A stretch of 64,000 nucleotides of DNA, from assembly GCF_012933385.1 (NCBI RefSeq), contig NZ_JABBPN010000001.1, positions 124,001 to 188,000 on the forward strand, read 5' to 3'. A program made the translations under genes and the position numbers. Under the pieces are notes generated by a model, which saw only the letters and a program-made list of their open reading frames with translations, made no database searches and was not told the origin of the DNA. Source of the DNA: Paenibacillus lemnae. GTDB lineage: Bacteria > Bacillota > Bacilli > Paenibacillales > Paenibacillaceae. Each line of letters starts with the position of its first letter. The stretch's first letter is position 1. Positions 44,128 through 53,696 of the stretch are shown one piece after another.

Positions 44128-44256
44128 TATAATAGTGATACACTAGGGTTACGTAACCTCGTTCCAGAAAAGATGCGTGACCGGGTGCGCCATGATCTGT
44201 TGTGGCGGCTAAGCTGAGGAGTCTACATTCTTTTTTGCAAATCTTAGGCATAAGGA
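44128..44256 (+). promoter_or_regulatory. Promoter -10 and structured leader before mqo
   Basis: TATAAT at 44128-44133 without a clear -35 box. The ~125-nt leader contains the palindrome GGTTACGTAACC (about 44147-44158) and a hairpin CGCCAT...GTGGCG (44188-44207). I compared it by eye with TPP, SAM, glutamine and ZTP motifs and found no match. Confidence 0.4.
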
Positions 44257-44264
44257 AGGTAAAA

Positions 44265-45791
44265 ATGAGCAACAGACAAACCGAAACAGACGTTATCTTA
44301 ATTGGTGCCGGTATCATGAGTGCGACTTTAGGGACACTGTTGAAAGAATTAGTACCGGACTGGAAAATCACGGTGTTCGAGAAGCTGGCAAGCGCAGGAG
44401 AAGAAAGCTCGAACGAATGGAACAATGCAGGTACAGGCCATGCAGCGCTGTGTGAGCTGAACTATACCTCCCAGAAAGCGGATGGTTCGATAGATATAAG
44501 TAAAGCGGTAAAGGTCAATGAGCAGTTTCAGGATTCCATGCAGTTCTGGTCCTATCTTGTAACCCGCAAGCTGATCACCCAGCCGCAGGATTTCATTATG
44601 CCGCTGCCGCATATGAGTTTAGTGCAGGGGAAAGACAATATAGATTTTCTTAGAAAACGTTTTGAAGCGATGTCGGCCAATCCTTTGTTCCATGGAATGG
44701 AATTCTCAGAGGATCCGGAAATCTTGAAGACATGGATTCCTTTGATTATGAATGGGCGGCCATCGAATGAGCCAATAGCGGCTACCCGCATGAATGCAGG
44801 TACCGATGTGAACTTCGGGGCTTTGACTCGTATGCTGTTTCAGCATTTGAAGCAAAAGAACGTCGATATTCGCTATCGTCACAGCGTAGATGATTTGAAG
44901 CGTACGAGCGACGGGAAATGGGAACTGAAAGTTCGTAATGAAAGCGGTAAAACCGAACTTCACACCGCTAAGTTCGTGTTTATCGGCGGCGGGGGCGGCA
45001 GTCTGCCGCTGCTTCAGAAATCCGGTATTCCGGAAGGCAAGCATATTGGCGGATTCCCGATCAGCGGACTGTTCATGGTGTGCAATAATCCGGAAGTGGT
45101 TGCCCAGCATCATGCCAAGGTATACGGCAAAGCGAAGGTAGGCGCACCTCCGATGTCAGTACCGCATCTGGACACCCGTTTTATCGATAACAAGAAGTCC
45201 CTGCTCTTTGGACCTTTTGCGGGCTTCTCGCCCAAGTTTCTGAAAACCGGGTCCATGTTTGACTTGATCGGCTCCGTGAAGCCGAACAATGTGCTGACGA
45301 TGCTCGCAGCAGGCGCGAAGAACCTGTCGCTGACGAAGTACCTCATCCAGCAGGTCATGCTGTCCAAGGAAAAGCGGATGGAGGAGCTGCGAGAGTTTAT
45401 CCCGAATGCCAAAAGCGAGGACTGGGGCATGCTCGTAGCCGGCCAGCGTGTACAGGTCATCAAGGATACGGAGGCTGGCGGTAAAGGTACGCTGCAGTTC
45501 GGTACGGAAGTGGTCAGCGCAGCCGACGGTTCGGTCGCCGCACTGCTCGGCGCTTCGCCGGGTGCTTCAACCGCGGTGTCCGTAATGATTGAAGTGATCC
45601 ACAAGTGCTTCCCGCAGCATGTCAAAGCGTGGGAGCCGAAGCTGAAAGAGATGATTCCTTCATACGGCGCACCGCTGCTCAACAACCCTGAGCTGATCAA
45701 GCACATTCATACTTCGACCTCGCAGGCGCTTGGACTGAACGATGACACACCTTCTCAGCGGGACAAGCGTAATAAAGCGAGTGTATTGTAA
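44265..45791 (+). CDS. mqo: Malate:quinone oxidoreductase
   Basis: A 508-residue FAD-dependent, membrane-peripheral enzyme that oxidises malate and passes electrons to menaquinone. FAD motif [21 protein letters not shown], then [33 protein letters not shown], and [18 protein letters not shown] and [18 protein letters not shown] are diagnostic of Mqo. ATG 44265 has AAGGAAGG upstream. It stands alone between terminators. Confidence 0.96.
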   Translation: MSNRQTETDVILIGAGIMSATLGTLLKELVPDWKITVFEKLASAGEESSNEWNNAGTGHAALCELNYTSQKADGSIDISKAVKVNEQFQDSMQFWSYLVTRKLITQPQDFIMPLPHMSLVQGKDNIDFLRKRFEAMSANPLFHGMEFSEDPEILKTWIPLIMNGRPSNEPIAATRMNAGTDVNFGALTRMLFQHLKQKNVDIRYRHSVDDLKRTSDGKWELKVRNESGKTELHTAKFVFIGGGGGSLPLLQKSGIPEGKHIGGFPISGLFMVCNNPEVVAQHHAKVYGKAKVGAPPMSVPHLDTRFIDNKKSLLFGPFAGFSPKFLKTGSMFDLIGSVKPNNVLTMLAAGAKNLSLTKYLIQQVMLSKEKRMEELREFIPNAKSEDWGMLVAGQRVQVIKDTEAGGKGTLQFGTEVVSAADGSVAALLGASPGASTAVSVMIEVIHKCFPQHVKAWEPKLKEMIPSYGAPLLNNPELIKHIHTSTSQALGLNDDTPSQRDKRNKASVL

Positions 45792-45807
45792 GAAGCATAA
45801 AATTTAT

Positions 45808-45849
45808 GAAGCATCCTTGCCATCGGGGCGAAGGATGCTTCTTTTTTTT
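45808..45849 (+). terminator. Terminator after mqo
   Basis: GAAGCATCCTT and AAGGATGCTTC form a perfect stem around GCCATCGGGGCG, followed by eight T. Confidence 0.9.
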
Positions 45850-45999
45850 GCGCACGATTTCAAGAGGATGAGCCTTGAAGGATCCGATCGTCTTGGGTCT
45901 TTGAGACCATAGTCGGATTCGATAATACCTTCTAGAGGGAGGAAAGTCACATTTTTCCTTTATTGTCTTCTTTTCGGCTCGGTTGCTTTTGACAACACG

Positions 46000-46029
46000 T
46001 TGATAAGCATGACAAAATGTTTATATTAT
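46000..46029 (+). promoter_or_regulatory. Promoter of the WXG100-Rhs operon
   Basis: TTGATA (46000-46005) and TATTAT (46024-46029) are 18 nt apart, 36 bp before the first gene. A second TTGACA-like box (45989-45994) lies just upstream. Confidence 0.5.
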
Positions 46030-46064
46030 ACAAGGGAAAATGTGGAAGTTAGAGGGGGTGCCGT

Positions 46065-46916
46065 ATGTCAGAAGCTGTAGAGAATACTCAGGAATGGGTG
46101 CGCGAAATTGGGCAGCGTGAGCTGTTTTTTTTAATGAATATGGTGGAACATAACGGGATTGCCGGATTTTCAGATCCGTATTCCGGATATTTGATAGATG
46201 AGCTGGAGGATGAGTGGGCCAAGATCCGGGGGCAGCTGCTGGAGCGAGAGCTTCTCATGGCAGATGGAGATGATCTGGCGATCGAGCCGGTGCTGGAGGC
46301 TTTCTTGGCAGTGCTGGACAGTTCGTATGCGGTACGTCTGGAGTTAAAGCGCGGCGGGAAAACCGTCTACGATGCCTACCTGCATCTTTTGCCGCAGATG
46401 GTGGTCGAGCGAGTGCAGACTGACAGCGGTGATGGGGAAGGGAATCACGCCATTCGGTTGAGTGCCATAGCGAGCCTGGAGCTGTCCTTGCCTCTCATCG
46501 AGCAGGTGTTTCCGGCAGAAGCCGCAGCACAAGGAACGATCAAGCAGCCTTTTACACTTCCGGTTGAGGTCTATGACAGCCTGATGAGCGGCAGTGAAAC
46601 CGAAGGAGCAAAGGCCCTGGATCCCGGGCTGAGCCCGGATGCCAAAGCGCTGAAGTCTCTGATGGAGCAGGCGGACTTTCAGGGGCGAATGACCTTGATG
46701 CAGCGCAGCGGTCCGGTGTGGCGCCAGCAGGTGATGACCTGCGGGATCGGAGAAGATGGCGGATGGATCGCAAGGCGTGACGAGGAGCAGGGCGTACGGG
46801 TGGAAAATTATCGGCGCGGGAAGCTGGGCCAGGCTGTGAGAGCTCTGGTACAGGATGTGCTTGCGAAGAGTAAAGAGGATGGCGGAGGTGACGGGCATGA
46901 CGAAAATCAAAATTAA
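46065..46916 (+). CDS. Uncharacterised protein at the EspG-like position of a WXG100 cluster
   Basis: A 283-residue acidic cytosolic protein with no signal or membrane segments. The order of features (REIGQRELFFLMNMVEHNG, ELERELLMADGDDL, a middle beta-rich region, QGRMTLMQRSGPVWRQQVMTC) suggests an all-alpha/beta scaffold. Located directly before two WXG100-type genes and overlapping the first by 20 nt. By position and size it may be a chaperone like EspG of mycobacterial ESX systems, but I see no sequence motif that proves it. Confidence 0.6.
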   Translation: MSEAVENTQEWVREIGQRELFFLMNMVEHNGIAGFSDPYSGYLIDELEDEWAKIRGQLLERELLMADGDDLAIEPVLEAFLAVLDSSYAVRLELKRGGKTVYDAYLHLLPQMVVERVQTDSGDGEGNHAIRLSAIASLELSLPLIEQVFPAEAAAQGTIKQPFTLPVEVYDSLMSGSETEGAKALDPGLSPDAKALKSLMEQADFQGRMTLMQRSGPVWRQQVMTCGIGEDGGWIARRDEEQGVRVENYRRGKLGQAVRALVQDVLAKSKEDGGGDGHDENQN

Positions 46917-47169
46917 TCCCGAACAATTGGACGAGGCAGCTGCTCGATTCTTGGCATGCAGCCAGAGCAACCTGGATATGGCAGTAGAGCTCAAAGGGAT
47001 CATTGACGGAATGTCTGGTGAATGGGAGGGCGTGACCCGAGAGCGATTTTATCAATCCTACACGGGATCTCATGAACAGCTCCAGAGTGTATCCGAGACG
47101 CTGAAGACGATCGGGGACGAGCTGAAAGCCATTGCAGACCGGTTCCGGAGTGCGGATGAGAGCTCCTAA
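46897..47169 (+). CDS. WXG100-family protein (ESAT-6-like)
   Basis: A 90-residue helical hairpin protein, INPEQLDEAAARFL ... DGMSGEWEGVTRERFYQSYTGSHEQLQSVSETLKTIGDELKAIADRFRSAD. The WEG turn in the middle is the WXG signature; secreted by type VII systems as dimers. GGAGGTGA lies 6 nt before the ATG, within the end of the upstream gene. It likely assists export of the Rhs protein. Confidence 0.9.
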   Translation: MTKIKINPEQLDEAAARFLACSQSNLDMAVELKGIIDGMSGEWEGVTRERFYQSYTGSHEQLQSVSETLKTIGDELKAIADRFRSADESS

Positions 47170-47196
47170 GAGACAGAAGTTGAAAGGAGTGGAACG

Positions 47197-47487
47197 ATGG
47201 TGTCGAGAATTCGTGCGAATATTGCGGCCTTGGAGCGGGCGGCGTCCCACTTTGCGGCGGCTGGGCAGCAGCTGGGGCAGATTGCCGGAGAGCAGCAGCA
47301 GCGGAGAGCTGCTATTAAATGGTCGGGCCGGGCGGAGCAGGAATATTCAGTCTCATGGAATGAGAGTGAAGCTACAGTCAAGCGCCTGACGGTGCTGGCC
47401 TCACAGATGGCCTCACAGTGCCAAAGCGTGGCCGAGGCGCTGCGCCGGGCGGATGAGGAGGAACGGCGTAGAGAACGTGAAGGCTGA
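47197..47487 (+). CDS. Second WXG100-like protein
   Basis: A 96-residue helical hairpin. Helix 1 (ALERAASHFAAAGQQLGQIAGEQQQRRAAIK), turn KWSGRAEQEY carrying a WSG version of the WXG motif, helix 2 (ATVKRLTVLASQMASQCQSVAEALRRADEEERR) and a charged tail. Strong AAAGGAG site before ATG 47197. Presumed partner of the first WXG100 protein and/or of the N-terminal helical domain of the Rhs protein. Confidence 0.8.
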   Translation: MVSRIRANIAALERAASHFAAAGQQLGQIAGEQQQRRAAIKWSGRAEQEYSVSWNESEATVKRLTVLASQMASQCQSVAEALRRADEEERRREREG

Positions 47488-47531
47488 TGAAGACTTTCGT
47501 TGATGGGTAGTCAGGGAGGAGAGGATGACAC

Positions 47532-50500
47532 TTGCGTATCATTGTGGAGCCGGGAGAACTGGCGGACCTGCGCAAAAAAATGAAAAGTGCGGCGCATGAC
47601 ATCGAACGCCTTGGCCGCATGCTGGAGCATACCTGGCGCAGTGTGGATTATGAAGGGTCGCAGCGGGGAGCGCTGGACGCGACATGGGCAGAAATGGCGG
47701 GTCTGTTCGGTAAGCTGGCTCAGCAGTATGAGGACATGGCATCGTTTTTAAATAAGAAGAGCCAGGATTTTGCCGAGGCTGACGGGCAGGAAACCGGCTT
47801 CTCGGCTGGAAAGCTGCTGAAGTGGGCGGCTGTTGTGCTGGGAACTACGCTGGATTTTGTTCCGGTGGTCGGTAATGTGAAGGGCATTGTGGATGCCGCG
47901 GTGGGATACGATGTTTTTACCAAAGAAAAGCTGACGAACGTGGAGCGTGTGCTCAGCCTGCTGGGGCCGGCGGGCAAGACGGTGAAGAAGGGCTCGCAGC
48001 TGGTCGGATTTATTGATGATGCCGCGAGCATCGCTAAACACGGAGAACACGCGTCTGATGCCGTTCGAGCCGCCGACCGTGCCGGTGACACCGCTAAAGC
48101 GGCAGACTCTGCGGGCGATGTCAGCAAAGCAGCAGATCGTGCCGGCGATGCGACCAAGGCGACGGACCATGCGGGAGACGCGGCCAAAACAGCAGATCAG
48201 GCAGGGGATGCAGCCAAGACAGCAGATCATGCGGGCGATGCATCCAAGGCGGCCGACCATACGGGCGATGCGGCCAAGAGCGGCGGAGATGCTGCGTCAG
48301 GACCGGTTACCGTGAACGCTGCGCCAGGAGCGGCTAGGCATGGAGATGAGGCTGCAGCGGCAGCAGAGACTGGTGTGAAGCACGCGGACGAAGCGGTAGA
48401 AGCCGCCACAGGAACAGCGGGCATGGCAGCTGCTGGAAGTGCCACCGCGGCAACGGGAATTGGAATGGTGCGCAATCCCCGCTCGGGCGCATCTGCCGGC
48501 ACCCAGATTCAGAAGAAGGACGGCGTTAATCCGCGTTCCACCGCAGGCGACCCGGTCGATACTTCCACTGGAGCCCAGATTATTGAGCACCCGCTGCTGC
48601 ATATCAAGGGCGCCGAGGATATGGCATTCTCGATGAACTATAACTCTCTGCTGAAGGGCAGCGGAGCTTTAGGCCTGGATTGGAGCCATAACTACGAAAT
48701 TCGTCTGGAACAGCGTGCTGAAGGTACATTGGAGGTCTGGTGGAGCAGCTTCCGCAGCAACACCTATCAGCGTGGAGAAGATGGGATATTCCGAAGCGAG
48801 GATGTGGACGTGCTTCATGACCGGGTTATCCTAACGGATGGAGGCTACCGGCTCGTCAGGAAGGATCAAAGAGTCCTATTGTTCAATGCAGAGGGGCAGC
48901 TGGAGGAAATCTGCAATCCGGCAGGCCAGGCACAGCATTTGTCTTACGATGCACAGGGCCGTCTGCTTGAAATCAAGGATGTCTTGAGCGGCAGATCATT
49001 TCAATTATCCTATGGTGAGTCAGGACTGCTTCAATCTGCTGTCGATCCGCTGGGTTATACGGCTACCTTTCATTACACGGAAGGGCGGCTTACGGATATC
49101 ACGCCGCCGGATAACAGCCGGATCAGCTGTGCATATACACCGGAAGGCCGCTTATCCTCGATGCGCAGCGGAGAGGGCATCGTTTATTTTGTCAACGAAT
49201 ATGACGATGAAGGGCGTGTGGCCCGTCAGAAGGATGCATTGGGTAAATGGTGTTCTTTTGACTATGATGAGGAGAGCCATCCGGGATGGATCATCACGAC
49301 ATTCACGAACCGGGAAGGCGCAGCCCGGGTGTTTACTCACGACGATCGGTACCGCCTGATTGCACTGCAGGATGAGCTTGGACATGTCACACGGTATGAA
49401 TATGATGAGCAGGGGCTCTGCACCCTGGAGGTGGAGCCGGACGGCAAAGAGAGCGCGTATGTGTATGATGAAAAGGGACGGCTTCTGGAAAAACGCATCA
49501 ACGGACAGCTCCGCGACCGCTACCGTTATGATGAATTCGGTTCCTTAATTTCTTACATAGACGGTGAAGGAAATGCCATCGTTTTCGAGTATGATGAACA
49601 TCACCGGCCGATCCTGCGGAAAGACCCGGAAGGCGGCCTGACCCGGATCACCTATAATGAGCAGGGGCTCATGGAGACGATGGAGGATCATTCCGGTGCA
49701 GTAACCCGGTATGCCTATGATGCATTCGGGAACCTGGTGACGGTTACGGATCCGCTCGGCTATGCCACCCGCTATGAGTACGATGCCGGAGGGCGCATCA
49801 CCCAGGTGACTGATCCTGCCGGAGGCGTGATCCGCCAAGCCTACAATGTCAGCCATCAGGTGGTCTCGGTAACCGATCCGCTGGGTGCGGTCACCCAATA
49901 TGATTACGACAAGGAAGGTGCGCTGCGCAGACAGATCGATCCGCTCGGCCATGCCCGGCTGTTCAAGTACAATGCGGCAGGACACCTGACCGAAGAACAG
50001 GACGAGCTTGGGCGTACGGTCCGTTACCGGTACGATGACGAGGAGCGCGTGGTTCAGGTTGTTCATAAGAACGGTGGTTCCACCCGTTATGCATATGATG
50101 GGGCAGGACGTCTTCTGCAGAGCACCGATCCATCCGGTGTGATCACCCGCTATCAATATGATGCGGCTGGCCGTGTAACGAAGGTTACGGATGGCGAGGG
50201 ATATGTGCTGCGCTCCATGCAGTATGACAAGGACGGCAATCCGGCCGCCGTGGCGAACGCGCTGGGGCATGTGGTGAACTACCGTTTTAACCGGCTGGGA
50301 CAGATCCTGGAGGAAGAGAACGCGAAGGGCGATGTCACGGCCTATGCGTATGACGGCCTTTCCCGCCTGGTGCGGGTGAATCAGAGCGGCCAGGAGAGCA
50401 GCCGTGCCTTTACCGCAGCAGGACAGCTGACAGGCTACCGCGATGCGGCCGGAAATGAGACGAGGTTCCGCTATGATGCGGCGGGCAGGCCGGCAGAGGA

Positions 50501-52316
50501 GATCACACCGGCGGGCACGCAGCTGGCCTATGAATATGATTCCCGCGGATTTCTCATCCGCCGCAGCAGTGCACGCGGCAGTGTCACCACCTATACGCCG
50601 GATGCAGCCGGCAGGCTGCATAAGCAGGAAGACGGGGCCGGAACTGTCGAGCATCAATATGATGCGGCCGGGCGCCTGATCACCATCAGTGAGCGTGCAG
50701 GAGTCGACGCACGAGCGCGGGTAGAGAAGCGCACCTACGATCCGCTGGGACGGGTGACTTCTTACACCAATGAACGCGACCAGAGGATCCGTTATGAATA
50801 TGACTGGCTCGGAAATCTGTCTGTGCTGCACTACCCGGACGGCAAAAAAGTCACGTACCGCTACGATGCAGCAGGCCGGATGACCGAGGTCCGGGACTGG
50901 AAGAAGCGGGTAACCGCCTACAGCTATGATGACAGAGGCCAGCTGGTCCGAACAGACCGGCCGAATGGCACCGCAGAGCTGCGGGCCTACGACAAGGAGG
51001 GCCAGCTGATCTCGCTGCTGGACACGGGCGTAAAGGGACGGCTGCTGCAGCAGTACCGCTACTCCTATGACGCCGCAGGCCTGCTGGTCAAGGAGAATGA
51101 AACCCGGTACGATTATAATGCCTGGGGAGCGCTCATCGCGGCGAACGCCAGCCGGTACACCTACGATGCCTCCGGAAACATGACCTGTATGGAGGAGGGG
51201 AATTCCCAGCTCCACATGTCCTATGCTGCAGACAACCGCCTGAGAAGTGTCAACGGCGAGGACATGGTCATGGACGAAGACGGCAACCTGCTCCGCGGCC
51301 CGCTGCGGGAACGGAGCCAGGACTTTGTCTACGATGTCCGGGACCGCCTGGTCCAGGCTGGCAGTATTATGTATGGCTACAACGCAGAGAACGAGCGGAC
51401 CTGGATGGTCGTGAACGGTCAGACCACCCGGTATGTTGTGAATCCGCATGCGGAGTACAGCCAGCTGCTGCTGGAGACCGATGAGGCGGGCAGCGTGAGC
51501 ACCGCCTATGTCTACGGCCTCGGCCTGATCGGCCGCGAGAGCGCAGACGGACGCTACCACAGCTACCATTACGACCTGCGCGGCAGTACAACCCTGCTCA
51601 CAGACGAAGAAGGCAGCGTCACCGACCGCTACACCTATGGCGCCTTCGGCGAGCTGGTGAAGCATGAGGGCAGCACCCGCCAGCCGTTCGCCTACAACGG
51701 CCGCGATGGCGTACAGACCGACGTAAACGGCCTGTACTACATGCGCGCCCGCTACTATAACCCGGACATCAAGCGGTTTATGAACCGCGATGTGCTGCGT
51801 GGAGATCTGAGCCTGGGGCTCAGCATGAACCGCTTCGCGTATGTGAACGGCAATCCGGTGACGTTTGTGGACCCGCTGGGGCTGGATGCGATCCAGGCGA
51901 GGAAGAGCGGGGGGATGGGTGATTCTAACGAAAATATAGTATATCGTGCATTAAATCAGAAAGATGCCGATAGACTTAGTCAGGGATTAGGATTAGAAGC
52001 TAAAAACCCAAATGGAATATGGAAGCTTGATGAACATCTTGTTGGTGGTTCTGGTAAAGGCTCGTGGGCAAATGATCCGTATATTTCTACAACAACAGAT
52101 ATTGATGTTGCAAGAGGATTTAATCAATCAGGGAGTAATTTAGGAATAGTTGAAATCGATTTGAATAAGGTACCGACTCTTGCTTTGAAAGGATATGAAT
52201 TATATCCAAGAAAAAATGGTGTAGAAGGATTGCCATATCATTATTCAATTTGGCAACAAGAAGTTTCTGTACATCAAAGGATACCAAAAGATGCAATAAA
52301 GGGGTTTATTAAATGA
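47532..52316 (+). CDS. WXG100-Rhs polymorphic toxin with ADP-ribosyltransferase-like tip
   Basis: A 1594-residue type VII-style toxin. N-terminal helical WXG100-like domain (~1-90); pretoxin-like hydrophobic region (~105-165, FVPVVGNVKGIVDAAVGYD); ~90 residues of AGDxxKxADH repeats; DUF6531-like start of the Rhs shell (DPVDTSTGAQIIEHPLLHIKG, ~330); many YD repeats (YDxxGxxxxxxDPxG); Rhs core end (~1400-1463, YYMRARYYNPDIKRFMNRD ... NRFAYVNGNPVTFVDPLGLDAIQARKSGGMG). The AT-richer tip (1464-1594) has VYRAL (Arg1472), YISTTTD (Ser1519) and WQQEVSVH (Glu1577), an R-S-E ADP-ribosyltransferase pattern. TTG start with GGAGGAGAGG upstream. Confidence 0.88.
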   Translation: MRIIVEPGELADLRKKMKSAAHDIERLGRMLEHTWRSVDYEGSQRGALDATWAEMAGLFGKLAQQYEDMASFLNKKSQDFAEADGQETGFSAGKLLKWAAVVLGTTLDFVPVVGNVKGIVDAAVGYDVFTKEKLTNVERVLSLLGPAGKTVKKGSQLVGFIDDAASIAKHGEHASDAVRAADRAGDTAKAADSAGDVSKAADRAGDATKATDHAGDAAKTADQAGDAAKTADHAGDASKAADHTGDAAKSGGDAASGPVTVNAAPGAARHGDEAAAAAETGVKHADEAVEAATGTAGMAAAGSATAATGIGMVRNPRSGASAGTQIQKKDGVNPRSTAGDPVDTSTGAQIIEHPLLHIKGAEDMAFSMNYNSLLKGSGALGLDWSHNYEIRLEQRAEGTLEVWWSSFRSNTYQRGEDGIFRSEDVDVLHDRVILTDGGYRLVRKDQRVLLFNAEGQLEEICNPAGQAQHLSYDAQGRLLEIKDVLSGRSFQLSYGESGLLQSAVDPLGYTATFHYTEGRLTDITPPDNSRISCAYTPEGRLSSMRSGEGIVYFVNEYDDEGRVARQKDALGKWCSFDYDEESHPGWIITTFTNREGAARVFTHDDRYRLIALQDELGHVTRYEYDEQGLCTLEVEPDGKESAYVYDEKGRLLEKRINGQLRDRYRYDEFGSLISYIDGEGNAIVFEYDEHHRPILRKDPEGGLTRITYNEQGLMETMEDHSGAVTRYAYDAFGNLVTVTDPLGYATRYEYDAGGRITQVTDPAGGVIRQAYNVSHQVVSVTDPLGAVTQYDYDKEGALRRQIDPLGHARLFKYNAAGHLTEEQDELGRTVRYRYDDEERVVQVVHKNGGSTRYAYDGAGRLLQSTDPSGVITRYQYDAAGRVTKVTDGEGYVLRSMQYDKDGNPAAVANALGHVVNYRFNRLGQILEEENAKGDVTAYAYDGLSRLVRVNQSGQESSRAFTAAGQLTGYRDAAGNETRFRYDAAGRPAEEITPAGTQLAYEYDSRGFLIRRSSARGSVTTYTPDAAGRLHKQEDGAGTVEHQYDAAGRLITISERAGVDARARVEKRTYDPLGRVTSYTNERDQRIRYEYDWLGNLSVLHYPDGKKVTYRYDAAGRMTEVRDWKKRVTAYSYDDRGQLVRTDRPNGTAELRAYDKEGQLISLLDTGVKGRLLQQYRYSYDAAGLLVKENETRYDYNAWGALIAANASRYTYDASGNMTCMEEGNSQLHMSYAADNRLRSVNGEDMVMDEDGNLLRGPLRERSQDFVYDVRDRLVQAGSIMYGYNAENERTWMVVNGQTTRYVVNPHAEYSQLLLETDEAGSVSTAYVYGLGLIGRESADGRYHSYHYDLRGSTTLLTDEEGSVTDRYTYGAFGELVKHEGSTRQPFAYNGRDGVQTDVNGLYYMRARYYNPDIKRFMNRDVLRGDLSLGLSMNRFAYVNGNPVTFVDPLGLDAIQARKSGGMGDSNENIVYRALNQKDADRLSQGLGLEAKNPNGIWKLDEHLVGGSGKGSWANDPYISTTTDIDVARGFNQSGSNLGIVEIDLNKVPTLALKGYELYPRKNGVEGLPYHYSIWQQEVSVHQRIPKDAIKGFIK

Positions 52317-52636
52317 TAAATGATAGAATGATTGAAATTGAAGAAGCAATAAATAAACTAACAATTGAGTTATTGGTTCCACTTAGAACTTCAAAAAAGG
52401 TAAATAAAGAAGCATTCGATAAGTTGTATGCACTACTAGAAGAATTAAAGGAACTTGTTAAGGGAGAAGTTTTGATTAGAAGAAAGTTAGCAGGTTTGTT
52501 GTTCTTTATATATTCATCTATTTCTGCAGAAGGAGAACACACCCATTATTCAGACCCTATTTTTATTGAAGCTGGAAAGCTAGAAGACTATTTAAGTAAA
52601 ATACTTTGGGATTCACCGTTTGGTAAAGGATTCTGA
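52313..52636 (+). CDS. Candidate immunity protein for the Rhs tip
   Basis: A 107-residue helical, charged cytosolic protein (EEAINKLTIELLVPL, FDKLYALLEELKELVKGEVLIRRKLAGLLFFIYSSISAEGE). No family recognised. ATG overlaps the stop of the Rhs gene by 4 nt, and base composition is AT-rich like the toxin tip, so the two entered as one cassette. Position is the usual one for the cognate immunity gene of a polymorphic toxin. Confidence 0.7.
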   Translation: MINDRMIEIEEAINKLTIELLVPLRTSKKVNKEAFDKLYALLEELKELVKGEVLIRRKLAGLLFFIYSSISAEGEHTHYSDPIFIEAGKLEDYLSKILWDSPFGKGF

Positions 52637-52662
52637 AAATTATTGACTGCAGGGGTGATGAT

Positions 52663-53103
52663 ATGACTATATACTTCTATAAGATAGATGATGAGTATGG
52701 TTGTTTCTCTAACTTCTCTCCACACGGATTTGAATTAGATGGTGTGTTTTGGAATACTAGTGAACACTACTTTCAAGCTCAAAAATTTGCCGGAACTGAA
52801 TATGAGGATCAAATTAGGCACTCCTTATCGCCAATGGAAGCCGCTAAACTGGGGCGTGATCGGAGTAAACCACTTAGGAAAGATTGGGAAGATATCAAAG
52901 ATGAGATTATGAAGAAAGCAGTTCAGAAAAAGTTTTCTACGCATAAGGACATACAAAAGGTACTACTTTCAACTAAAGATAACGTAATTATTGAGCAAAC
53001 GTCTAATGATTACTATTGGGGGTGTGGAAAGGATGGAACAGGGAAGAACAGGTTAGGTTTAATCTTAATGGAAGTTCGAGAACTATTAAAAAAGTATGAT
53101 TAA
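52663..53103 (+). CDS. NADAR-family protein (YbiA-like)
   Basis: A 146-residue protein with the NADAR signatures CFSNFSPHGFELDGVFWNTSEHYFQAQKF, ...MEAAKLGR, KPLRKDWEDIKDEIMKKAVQKKF and YWGCGKDGTGKNRLG. NADAR enzymes are N-glycosidases; some remove ADP-ribose from guanine in DNA, reversing guanosine-modifying ADP-ribosyltransferases. It sits 26 bp after the immunity candidate of a predicted ADP-ribosyltransferase tip, so a protective eraser role is likely. Start ATG 52663 has GGGGTGATG upstream. Confidence 0.88.
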   Translation: MTIYFYKIDDEYGCFSNFSPHGFELDGVFWNTSEHYFQAQKFAGTEYEDQIRHSLSPMEAAKLGRDRSKPLRKDWEDIKDEIMKKAVQKKFSTHKDIQKVLLSTKDNVIIEQTSNDYYWGCGKDGTGKNRLGLILMEVRELLKKYD

Positions 53104-53178
53104 GTCTAATCACTAATTCCTTTTAACAAAAAATGATACTGCCAATAAAATTGCGAGTAAATTCATTCCAAAGATCGA

Positions 53179-53688
53179 TTGCCTATCTTTTTTAGTGTCT
53201 TGGATCTTCGTCCGTACGCGAAAGAACTGAGAGGCCGTTCACCCCGAGGGGCTGGGGGCCATTGCAGAGAAGGTATCTGCGTGCACTTTTGGCTGCTCCT
53301 CTTGAGCGTATTCAGACCTTTACTGGCCTGCATTCTGGGGAAACTTAGTTCAAAGAATTATCCGAATCCTGACCCAGATATGTCAGTTCCTCCAGTACGA
53401 TATGAACCACAGTCATTTCACGAAGTCATCAGAATGCGTCAGGGTAAAGGACCTACAACCAAGGCTACCCATGGTACACAAAATATTGAGGCTCATCACA
53501 GACAGCAGATTCCAGTTCATAACGGTGGTATACTGGATGAGTTAGAACAGAATGTTCATAGAGGGGCTGGCAATCATACTCGACATCAATTGCCGTCTAA
53601 TTTGACACCTGCTCAAAGAGCCAAGGAAATTCGTGAGCATTGGAAGCAACGCGGTAGTGAGTACATTCTTCCAGGAGAAGGGATTTAG
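53179..53688 (+). CDS. Orphan toxin tip, HNH-like nuclease
   Basis: The meaningful part is about 53380-53688: PPVRYEPQSFHEVIRMRQGKGPTTKATHGTQNIEAHHRQQIPVHNGGILDELEQNVHRGAGNHTRH... The HH-x9-N and late H pattern resembles HNH/ENDO VII nuclease tips of polymorphic toxins. Upstream the frame passes through GC-rich DNA (53200-53340) of other origin with no Rhs core. TTG 53179 is the first possible start, ATG 53380 lacks a ribosome binding site. Probably a silent tip cassette. An immunity gene starts 9 nt downstream. Confidence 0.6.
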   Translation: MPIFFSVLDLRPYAKELRGRSPRGAGGHCREGICVHFWLLLLSVFRPLLACILGKLSSKNYPNPDPDMSVPPVRYEPQSFHEVIRMRQGKGPTTKATHGTQNIEAHHRQQIPVHNGGILDELEQNVHRGAGNHTRHQLPSNLTPAQRAKEIREHWKQRGSEYILPGEGI

Positions 53689-53696
53689 GGGGAGTC

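Noticed and set aside
49545..51665. 706-codon open frame on the minus strand inside the Rhs gene
   Set aside because: It is the mirror image of the highly regular GC-rich YD repeats; the plus-strand frame has all Rhs motifs, and the minus frame has no family signature.
53200..53340. GC-rich stretch before the HNH-like tip as an insertion sequence remnant
   Set aside because: I found no inverted ends, target duplication or transposase motif in any frame; its origin stays open.
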